From NCBI GenBank assembly GCA_002387725.1, contig DGKK01000035.1, positions 60,161-66,926 of the forward strand: a stretch of 6,766 bases of DNA. The letters are read 5' to 3'. A program made the translations under genes and the position numbers. This document shows positions 1 through 4,726 of this stretch, one piece after another (within the stretch, counting starts at the first letter, position 1; every line of letters begins with the position of its first letter). Below the pieces are notes generated by a model. It was not told the DNA's origin and did not search any database. It saw only the letters and a program-made list of their open reading frames with translations. The DNA is from Nitrospirae bacterium UBA4572 (GTDB lineage Bacteria; Nitrospirota; Leptospirillia; Leptospirillales; Leptospirillaceae).

Positions 1-1452
1 CCCCTGCCACTGGCGGACCATGCCGAGATATTTGTTGTTGAGAACCACGATCTTGACGGGGATTTCCATGGAGGCCACGGTGGCCATCTCCTGAATGTTC
101 ATCATGAAGCTACCCTCTCCGGTCACCGCAATGACCCGGGCCTTGGGATGGGCCCTCTGGGCGCCGATGGCGGCCGGGAATCCGTATCCCATCGTTCCGA
201 GCCCTCCGGAGGTGAGCCAGGTGCGGGGGCGAAGGAATTTGAAGAACTGGGCGGTCCACATCTGGTGCTGGCCGACATCGGTGGAGACGATGCAGTCTCC
301 TCCCGTCAGGTCGAAGGCCTTCTCGATCACGAACTGGGGCTTGATCACCTCGGTGTCGTGGCGATAGGTCAGGGGATGCTCCTCCTTCCAGCCGGAGATC
401 CTGTCATTCCACTCGGAAAGATCGGGAAGACCTTCCTCTTCCTGTATTTTCCTCACATCCTCGAGAAGGTCCGAGAGGATCAGGCGGGCGTCCCCCACCA
501 CGGGAACGTCGACCCGGAAGTTCTTTCGGATTGAGGTGGGGTCGATGTCGATATGGATGACCTTCGAATGGGGGGAAAATTCCGAGATTTTTCCGGTGAC
601 CCGATCGTCGAAGCGGACTCCCACGGCGATGAGGAGATCGCTGTGGTGGACGGCCATGTTGGCGGCATAGGTCCCGTGCATGCCCAGCATGCCCATGAAG
701 AGGGGATCGTTTCCGGGAAAGGCTCCGAGACCCATGAGGGTCAGGGTGACAGGGATCTTCGTGAGGGCGACGAGTTCGGCCAGTTCGGCGTGGGAGTCCG
801 AGGCGATGACCCCTCCTCCCACATAGAGGACGGGCTTCTTGGCCTTGGCGATGAGCCCGGCCGCCTTCCGGATCTGCCAACGATTTCCGTGGACGGTGGG
901 ATTGTACCCGCGAAGGGCCAGGGTTTCGGGATAGCGGAACTCGGCCCGGTCCACGATGACATCCTTGGGAATATCCACAAGGACAGGCCCGGGACGTCCG
1001 GAACGGGCGATATAGAAGGCCTCCTTCATGATGCGGGGAAGCTCCGAGATGTCGCGAACGAGATAATTGTGTTTGGTGCAGGAGCGGCTGATCCCCACGA
1101 TGTCGGCCTCCTGGAAGGCATCGTTTCCGATCATCTTCGTGGGAACCTGACCGGTGACGACGACCAGAGGAATCGAATCCATGTTGGCGTCGGCAATTCC
1201 CGTCACCGTATTCGTGGCTCCGGGACCGGAGGTGACGAGAACCACACCGACCTCACCCGTCGTCCGGGCATACCCTTCGGCCGCATGGACCGCCCCCTGC
1301 TCGTGGCGGGTCAGGACCACGGACAGGGAAGGATCCTTGTAGAGGGCATCGAAAATGGGGAGGACGACGCCTCCCGGATACCCGAATATCTGGGAAACAC
1401 GCTCTTTCTTGAAGCATTCGAGCAGCATTTCGGCACCGGTCATCTTTACCAT
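1..1452 (-). CDS. ilvB: Acetolactate synthase large (catalytic) subunit, C-terminus cut by window edge
   Basis: Thiamine-diphosphate (ThDP) and FAD enzyme that condenses two pyruvates to 2-acetolactate, or pyruvate with 2-ketobutyrate to 2-aceto-2-hydroxybutyrate: the first shared step of valine, leucine and isoleucine synthesis in the cytoplasm. My translation gives 484 residues; the family is usually about 560-600, so some 80-110 are missing off the left edge. Visible: start MVKMTGAEMLLE, catalytic Glu51 in RHEQGAVHAAEGYAR, SGPGATN, GQVP followed by IGNDAFQE, GRPGPVLVDIPKDV, RFDDRVTG, LGTMGYGFPAAIGA, the ThDP motif at 445-447 with Asn472-Asn473 24 residues later, and the MVRQWQ segment at the edge. 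The motif reads GEG where the family normally has GDG. Start 1452 is chosen because AAGGAG lies 9 nt upstream; ATG at 1479 is in frame but has no ribosome binding site and would lie about 10 nt from the predicted transcript start. The regulatory subunit ilvN would be expected just beyond the edge. Identity is secure; only the start is slightly open. Confidence 0.97.
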   Translation of the reverse strand, partial: MVKMTGAEMLLECFKKERVSQIFGYPGGVVLPIFDALYKDPSLSVVLTRHEQGAVHAAEGYARTTGEVGVVLVTSGPGATNTVTGIADANMDSIPLVVVTGQVPTKMIGNDAFQEADIVGISRSCTKHNYLVRDISELPRIMKEAFYIARSGRPGPVLVDIPKDVIVDRAEFRYPETLALRGYNPTVHGNRWQIRKAAGLIAKAKKPVLYVGGGVIASDSHAELAELVALTKIPVTLTLMGLGAFPGNDPLFMGMLGMHGTYAANMAVHHSDLLIAVGVRFDDRVTGKISEFSPHSKVIHIDIDPTSIRKNFRVDVPVVGDARLILSDLLEDVRKIQEEEGLPDLSEWNDRISGWKEEHPLTYRHDTEVIKPQFVIEKAFDLTGGDCIVSTDVGQHQMWTAQFFKFLRPRTWLTSGGLGTMGYGFPAAIGAQRAHPKARVIAVTGEGSFMMNIQEMATVASMEIPVKIVVLNNKYLGMVRQWQG

Positions 1453-1461
1453 ATCCTGAAA

Positions 1462-1467
1462 CTCCTT
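1462..1467 (-). promoter_or_regulatory. Ribosome binding site deciding the ilvB start
   Basis: AAGGAG on the - strand, 9 nt before ATG at 1452. The upstream in-frame ATG at 1479 has only AAACCTCG before it, with no Shine-Dalgarno match. This site lies inside the would-be coding sequence of the longer form, which argues for the shorter protein. Confidence 0.8.
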
Positions 1468-1495
1468 CGGGAGGTCCATCGAGGTTTAAAAGTAA

Positions 1496-1525
1496 ATTGT
1501 AAGGAATACCGGGAAAGGGGGTCAA
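1496..1525 (-). promoter_or_regulatory. Sigma70-type promoter for ilvB
   Basis: On the - strand, TTGACC (1525-1520, 5 of 6 to TTGACA), an 18-bp spacer, then TACAAT (1501-1496, 5 of 6 to TATAAT). Transcription should start near 1489, giving a leader of about 37 nt to the ATG at 1452. Such a short leader leaves no room for a leader-peptide attenuator of the kind that controls ilv operons in enterobacteria. The call rests on consensus matching and position only. Confidence 0.7.
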
Positions 1526-1762
1526 GTGCAGAGCCCGCCCGATTTCGGGAGTTCCGACAGATTTTTTTAAGGATCAAAGGATCTTCCCGATCATTATCAT
1601 GGTTCCGGAAAAACGGGAGAGGAGACCCGGAGGCTGGACGGAAACGGAGGGAGGAACTCTCCTGAATCTTTTTGTTTTTCATTTCATAAAAATCTTGAAG
1701 TCGTACATAGAGCCGGAGCTTTTTGGGGAAAAGGAAGGGATTGTCCTTGAGGGAAAGGGGGT
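1511..1762. repeat. 12-bp direct repeat, copies at 1511-1522 and 1751-1762
   Basis: GGGAAAGGGGGT occurs twice on the + strand, 240 bp apart. The left copy, read on the - strand, forms part of the -35 and spacer of the ilvB promoter. The motif is low-complexity purine and lies in a purine-rich stretch, so chance is a real alternative. The intervening DNA is not repeated. Confidence 0.45.
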
Positions 1763-1840
1763 TGATCCTATGGAAAGTCTGGTGAATCCCTGTCGGGAAA
1801 TCGCTCATTTGACCCTCACTCTGTTCTTTGGTAGGATCAA
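1762..1840. repeat. 9-bp inverted repeat TTGATCCTA ... TAGGATCAA
   Basis: TTGATCCTA at 1762-1770 and its exact reverse complement at 1832-1840, 61 bp apart; AGGATCAA recurs at 1570-1577. All copies contain GATC. About one 9-bp match is expected by chance in a region of this size, so the biological weight is low. Confidence 0.3.
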
Positions 1841-1880
1841 ACCCGCCCCTGATTCCGCCCCAGAAAAAGGCCTCGGTCAT

Positions 1881-1924
1881 CATTATTTTTCTTTTATTTT
1901 TTAATAACTTAAAAGATATTAACA
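1881..1924. other. AT-rich block, candidate DNA unwinding element
   Basis: Positions 1881-1920 contain 4 G or C in 40 bases, against well over half in the neighbouring genes. The + strand is T-rich at first (1884-1902) and then A-rich (1903-1922), and the block ends 43 bp before the first DnaA box. It is the natural melting site if this is the origin, and it may also carry the -10 region of the dnaA promoter. I looked for a DnaA-trio repeat next to the boxes and did not find a clear one. Confidence 0.55.
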
Positions 1925-1966
1925 CCGAGATTGGTTCTCCTCCTTTCCTCCCGGTTTGTAAGGTAT

Positions 1967-2007
1967 TTTTTCACAGGTTTTCCACAGACTGTTAAAAACT
2001 TTTCACA
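1967..2007 (+). promoter_or_regulatory. Cluster of three DnaA-box-like sites
   Basis: 9-mers TTTTTCACA (1967-1975), TTTTCCACA (1978-1986) and CTTTTCACA (1999-2007), all in the same orientation. Compared with TTATCCACA they have 2, 1 and 3 mismatches, but all share the CACA end and continue as CACAG. The CACAG ends (1972, 1983, 2004) are 11 and 21 bp apart, close to one and two helical turns, so the sites face the same side of the DNA. The last ends 35 bp before the dnaA ATG, so bound DnaA could both act at the origin and repress its own gene. Confidence 0.7.
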
Positions 2008-2008
2008 G
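1989..2008. repeat. Imperfect palindrome over the third DnaA box
   Basis: CTGTTAAAA (1989-1997) and TTTTCACAG (2000-2008) are inverted copies matching at 8 of 9 positions with a 2-bp centre. The left arm resembles a degenerate DnaA site in the opposite direction. It may be a weak two-sided binding site or simple coincidence in AT-rich DNA. Confidence 0.4.
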
Positions 2009-2042
2009 CGATGTCTTCGGCATCTGGACCCAAGAGATTTTC

Positions 2043-3395
2043 ATGCAGGATCTATGGAACGACGTACTTGACCATATCGACGAGAGAGAGGGGACCTCTG
2101 TCCTTGAAGGGGTTCGGGATCTCTACCGGGAGTGCCGCCTCGAAAGAACGGGCAACCGGCTCCTTCTGGTGGTTCCCAACGGCTTTGTGAGCCGACTTGT
2201 CTCCGGCCGCCACCAGGAATCGATCATCGAGGCCTGCAAGATCCTCACCGGTCTCGAGGATCTCGAGTTTTCCATTTCGGTCTCCGAGGAAAAGAAGTCC
2301 AAAAAACCCAGGCAGACTCCCAAACCTCCCCTTCCCGTCCTGAAGGAGTCCGCCTCCCGGGATCCCTCCTGGGAGAGCCATCTGATTTCCCGCCATACCT
2401 TCGACACCTATGTGGTGGGAGAGTCGAACCGTTTCGCCCATGCCGCCGCCTTCCAGGTTTCGGAAAATCCCGGGAAGTCCTACAACCCCTTCTATATTTA
2501 CGGAGGGGTGGGTCTGGGCAAGACTCACCTCGTCAACGCCATCGGCAATGCGATTCTCGCCAAGATCCCCTCCTCCCGGATCCTTTATCTCACCTCCGAA
2601 TCCTTCCTCAACGAGATGGTGAGCGCCATCCGGTTCGCCAAGATGATCGAGTTCAAGGAACGCTACCGCACCATCGACGTCCTGATCATCGACGACATCC
2701 AGTTCATCTCGACCAAGGAGAAGACCCAGGAGGAGTTTTTCCACACCTTCAACTCCCTCTTCGAGAAAGGGAAGCAGATCATCCTCACCAGCGACTGCCC
2801 TCCCAACGAGATCGCAACGCTCGAGGAGCGGCTCCGGTCCCGGTTCGCCTCGGGTCTGATCGCCGACATCCAGATTCCCGACTTCGAGACGAAGGTGGCC
2901 ATCCTCATCGAGAAGATGAAGCTCGAAGGGATCGCCCTTCCCGAAGACGTCATCTATTTTCTGGCCACCAGCATCAAGTCCAACATCCGGGAGCTCGAAG
3001 GGGCGATGATCCGCCTCGGGGCCTACCAGACCCTCATGGGCAAGCCGGTGACCATGGAGGTGACCCGCCGGCTTCTGTCGAACCTGATTCAGTCGGCTCC
3101 GGCTCCCGTCCATACCGAACTCATCGTCAACGAGGTGGCTTCCTATTACAAGGTCTCCCCCAAGGAGATCCGCTCGAAAAAGCGCAACCGCTCGATCTCG
3201 GTGGCCCGTCAGGTGGCGATCTTCCTTCTTCGGGACCTGACCCAGATGTCCTTTCCGGAAATTGGCCGGGAGATGGGAGGACGCGACCATTCGACGGCGA
3301 TGTATGCCTTCAGGTCCGTGGAGGAAAACAGGGATTCCGATGCCGTCTTGTCCCGGGATATCGAGACACTGAAACGGCGGCTCCTCCAGCTCTAG
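2043..3395 (+). CDS. dnaA: Chromosomal replication initiator protein DnaA
   Basis: AAA+ ATPase that, bound to ATP, forms a filament on DnaA boxes at the origin, melts the duplex and recruits the replicative helicase; it also represses its own gene. 450 residues, a normal length. Domain I, about 1-80, begins LWNDVLDHI. Domain II, about 81-110, is a short K/P-rich linker. The AAA+ domain III has Walker A GGVGLGKT (154-161), Walker B VLIIDD with Asp217-Asp218, the box VII arginine finger Arg267 in RLRSRF, and sensor 2 Arg316 in RELEGA. Domain IV, about 355-450, has the signature GGRDHSTAMYA (412-422) that reads the DnaA box. All key residues are present. ATG 2043 is the only plausible start: no other in-frame start lies close upstream, and the N-terminus matches the family. 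Its ribosome binding site is weak (AAGAGA, then 5 nt), which may limit translation. It is first in the dnaA-dnaN-gyrB run. Confidence 0.99.
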   Translation: MQDLWNDVLDHIDEREGTSVLEGVRDLYRECRLERTGNRLLLVVPNGFVSRLVSGRHQESIIEACKILTGLEDLEFSISVSEEKKSKKPRQTPKPPLPVLKESASRDPSWESHLISRHTFDTYVVGESNRFAHAAAFQVSENPGKSYNPFYIYGGVGLGKTHLVNAIGNAILAKIPSSRILYLTSESFLNEMVSAIRFAKMIEFKERYRTIDVLIIDDIQFISTKEKTQEEFFHTFNSLFEKGKQIILTSDCPPNEIATLEERLRSRFASGLIADIQIPDFETKVAILIEKMKLEGIALPEDVIYFLATSIKSNIRELEGAMIRLGAYQTLMGKPVTMEVTRRLLSNLIQSAPAPVHTELIVNEVASYYKVSPKEIRSKKRNRSISVARQVAIFLLRDLTQMSFPEIGREMGGRDHSTAMYAFRSVEENRDSDAVLSRDIETLKRRLLQL

Positions 3396-3420
3396 CTCAC
3401 GGGGAGCCGCTCTTCCAACC

Positions 3421-3462
3421 GCCGAGGTGGCAAGGGTCCCTGCGGACCTCCCCCACCATGGC
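3421..3462 (+). other. Long imperfect hairpin in the dnaA-dnaN spacer
   Basis: Outer arms 3421-3430 (GCCGAGGTGG) and 3453-3462 (CCACCATGGC) pair at 8 of 10 positions, plus a possible G-U pair. After a 4 x 4 internal loop, GGTCC (3435-3439) pairs with GGACC (3444-3448) around the tetraloop CTGC. The structure ends 7 nt before the dnaN ribosome binding site. No U-run follows directly (TTTTT begins at 3475), so it is not a standard intrinsic terminator. It could be an mRNA processing or stability element, or could tune dnaN translation; function is inferred. Confidence 0.5.
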
Positions 3463-3469
3463 CCTTGTC

Positions 3470-3474
3470 AGGAG
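3470..3474 (+). promoter_or_regulatory. Ribosome binding site deciding the dnaN start
   Basis: AGGAG followed by a 5-nt T spacer and ATG at 3480. It excludes the in-frame TTG at 3465, which lies upstream of this site and would add MSGVF to the normal DnaN N-terminus. Confidence 0.85.
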
Positions 3475-3479
3475 TTTTT

Positions 3480-4655
3480 ATGGATTTCTTGATTGAACAG
3501 AGCGTCTTTCTCGAAGGGCTCGAAAAGGTCTCCGTCCTTTCCGACCGGAAGAATATCGCCCTCCTCTCTTCCCATATCCTCCTCGAGGCGGGAGAGGACG
3601 GCCTCACCCTCCTCTCCTTCGACCAGTCGGCCGGAGGCCGCCTGCGGGTTCCCGCCAAGGTGACCACTCCCGGGCAGGCCACGGTTCTGGGCAAGAAGAT
3701 CTTCCAGATCGTCCGCGAGCTCGCTCCCGGGATGATCCACGTCTTCCGGGAGGAGGGAGGGCGCAAGGGGATGACCACGGTGGAAAAGGATTCCGCCGTC
3801 TTCCACCTCAAGGGAATCGACCCCCGGGACTTCGCCTCCTTTCCCGAAATCACCCCGGAATACTCCTTCGGGGTGCCGATCCGGGACCTTCAGAGGCTGA
3901 TCGAGAAGACCTTGCCTTTCGTGGTGGAGGAGGAGGGAACCTACATGAACGGGGTCCTGTTCCAGCGGGAGAGAACCTCCGGCGGAAAGGCCGCCCTGAA
4001 TGTGGTGGGAACCGACGGAAACGGACTTCATCACGGACAGATTCCCTTGGGGGAAGAGGGAGGGATCGACCTCTCCGAACAGGGGGAGAAGAGATTTCTC
4101 ATCAAGAGGCGCCATGCCGCCGATCTCATGCGCATGCTCGAGACCGACTCCAAGGACGAGAAGCTCACCGTTGAAATCTCCGTCAATCCCCGTTACGCCC
4201 AGTTCCGGTGGCTCGGATTCTATTTCTTCGTCCGGCTGCTCGATCTGCGCTTTCCCAACTACCGGGATGTCTTCCCCGAAGAGCACTCGGTGACGGTGGA
4301 CATGGGACGGGAAGCGGCCACCTCCATCATTCGGCGGGCCGGGCTCATCTCCGAGAAAAACGTCGAGCTCGAGCTGACCTGGGACGAGCGGGCGGTGACC
4401 ATGACCTCCCAGAACATCGACATCGGCGACTCCCGGGAGCAGACCCCGGCCATCGTGACCGGGCCTCCCAGCGGATTTTTCTTCAGCATCCAGTCCCTTT
4501 CCAAGCTTCTTGGGGTTGTGGGGGGAACCACCCTCCGGATGCAGGCCGTGATCCTCGACGATCCTCTGGAGCACAGCAAGGTCCCCGTGGTCTGGAGCTC
4601 CGTCGAGGAACCGCAGTCCCGTTATGTTATCATGCCTCTCGAGACTCATTCCTGA
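3480..4655 (+). CDS. dnaN: DNA polymerase III beta subunit (sliding clamp)
   Basis: Forms the ring-shaped dimer that encircles DNA and tethers polymerase III and many repair proteins through its hydrophobic peptide-binding pocket. 391 residues, slightly longer than the usual 365-380. The three clamp repeats fit about 1-125, 126-255 and 256-391. Recognisable pieces are the N-terminus MDFLIEQSVFLEGLEKV, VLGKKIFQIVREL (69-81), the strongly conserved RFPNYRDVFP (257-266), and the C-terminal YVIMPLETHS, corresponding to the usual YVVMPMRL. The family's terminal basic residue is replaced by a short ETHS tail, a small oddity next to the peptide pocket. The first repeat is divergent: SFDQSAGGRLRV stands where TDLEIGIRT-like sequence is common. 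It lies 84 nt after dnaA and 71 nt before gyrB on the same strand with no clear promoter seen between, so it is probably co-transcribed with dnaA. Confidence 0.98.
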   Translation: MDFLIEQSVFLEGLEKVSVLSDRKNIALLSSHILLEAGEDGLTLLSFDQSAGGRLRVPAKVTTPGQATVLGKKIFQIVRELAPGMIHVFREEGGRKGMTTVEKDSAVFHLKGIDPRDFASFPEITPEYSFGVPIRDLQRLIEKTLPFVVEEEGTYMNGVLFQRERTSGGKAALNVVGTDGNGLHHGQIPLGEEGGIDLSEQGEKRFLIKRRHAADLMRMLETDSKDEKLTVEISVNPRYAQFRWLGFYFFVRLLDLRFPNYRDVFPEEHSVTVDMGREAATSIIRRAGLISEKNVELELTWDERAVTMTSQNIDIGDSREQTPAIVTGPPSGFFFSIQSLSKLLGVVGGTTLRMQAVILDDPLEHSKVPVVWSSVEEPQSRYVIMPLETHS

Positions 4656-4660
4656 AGGAG
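4654..4660 (+). promoter_or_regulatory. Orphan Shine-Dalgarno-like sequence at the dnaN stop
   Basis: GAAGGAG overlaps the dnaN TGA (4653-4655), the place where a ribosome binding site for the next gene would sit. No ATG, GTG or TTG follows at a usable distance; the first, TTG at 4705, is 45 nt away and out of the gyrB frame. It may be a remnant of a lost gene such as recF, or chance in purine-rich DNA. Confidence 0.3.
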
Positions 4661-4663
4661 AAA

Positions 4664-4676
4664 TCCCGATCCGGGA
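4664..4676 (+). other. Small hairpin in the dnaN-gyrB gap
   Basis: TCCCG (4664-4668) pairs with CGGGA (4672-4676) around a 3-nt loop. No U-tract follows, so it is not a terminator. It is the only structure I see in the 71-nt gap, apart from CCGGCGT occurring twice (4695-4701 and 4713-4719). Confidence 0.25.
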
Positions 4677-4726
4677 AAGCTTCGGCAACCATCCCCGGCG
4701 TTCTTTGAAACTCCGGCGTCATCCAT

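Larger units (their letters stand above)
1881..2008. other. Probable chromosomal replication origin (oriC) upstream of dnaA
   Basis: A cluster of three DnaA-box-like 9-mers lies next to a block of about 10 % GC, directly upstream of dnaA and between divergent genes. Read on the - strand the boxes have the form TGTGGAAAA or TGTGAAAAA and point toward the AT-rich block, the orientation described for the basal unwinding system of Bacillus subtilis. Known biology: origins often sit beside dnaA with such boxes and a DNA unwinding element. Inferred: that this is the active origin and not only a DnaA-autoregulated promoter. Only three boxes are visible, all off-consensus, which is few for a complete origin; more could be degenerate. 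The outer limits are arbitrary. Confidence 0.65.
1453..2042. other. Gene-free divergent intergenic region between ilvB and dnaA
   Basis: About 590 bp with no convincing protein gene on either strand. Short open frames here give low-complexity translations rich in K, R, S and F and overlap the ilvB promoter or start. Contents from left to right: the ilvB ribosome binding site and promoter; a purine-rich + strand stretch (about 1500-1800, hand count 93 G to 52 C for 1501-1800); three GATC sites within 21 bp (1572-1592); an AT-rich block (1881-1924); a pyrimidine-rich tract (1931-1952); and the DnaA-box cluster (1967-2007) abutting dnaA. No tRNA, rRNA or rpmH gene was seen. A dnaA promoter must lie here, most likely around 1890-1966, but I see no clear -35/-10 pair; TATTAA at 1917-1922 is the best -10 candidate and has no good -35. 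Confidence 0.8.

Noticed and set aside
1453..1479. Longer ilvB start at ATG 1479
   Set aside because: No ribosome binding site, about 10 nt from the predicted transcript start, and a good AAGGAG supports ATG 1452.
553..1665. 370-codon + strand open frame
   Set aside because: It lies mostly on the strand opposite ilvB, whose translation is unambiguous; the product is Gly- and Asp-rich with no recognisable domain.
1652..1679. Terminator-like AGGA/TCCT hairpin followed by two T-runs
   Set aside because: Only a 4-bp stem, a 5-nt gap before the T-run, and no gene reading into it on that strand.
1446..1925. 159-codon - strand and 101-codon + strand (1599-1904) open frames in the ilvB-dnaA gap
   Set aside because: No recognisable domain, no good ribosome binding site noted, and skewed low-complexity composition. 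The first overlaps the ilvB start and promoter.
1881..1966. DnaA-trio repeats between the boxes and the AT block
   Set aside because: On the - strand the tract next to the boxes is purine-rich (GGAGGAAAGGAGG) without a regular TAG/TAA triplet run; the AT block matches only loosely through poly-A.
1931..1966. dnaA promoter built on TTGGTT at 1931-1936
   Set aside because: No -10 hexamer with more than a weak match lies 16-19 bp downstream; AGGTAT at 1961 is 24 bp away.
2052..3290. 412-codon open frame antisense to dnaA, and similar frames antisense to dnaN (3468-4688) and gyrB (5552-6706)
   Set aside because: They mirror genes whose codon bias avoids TTA, CTA and TCA, which leaves the opposite strand almost free of stops. 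The translations are low-complexity (G, D, L, E rich) and match no family I recognise.
3465..3479. Longer dnaN start at TTG 3465
   Set aside because: It would place the clear AGGAG ribosome binding site inside the coding region; ATG 3480 gives the usual DnaN N-terminus.
2132..3496. 454-codon + strand frame overlapping dnaA
   Set aside because: An offset reading of dnaA; the product is P/R/G/H-rich and without domains, while the dnaA frame holds every expected motif.
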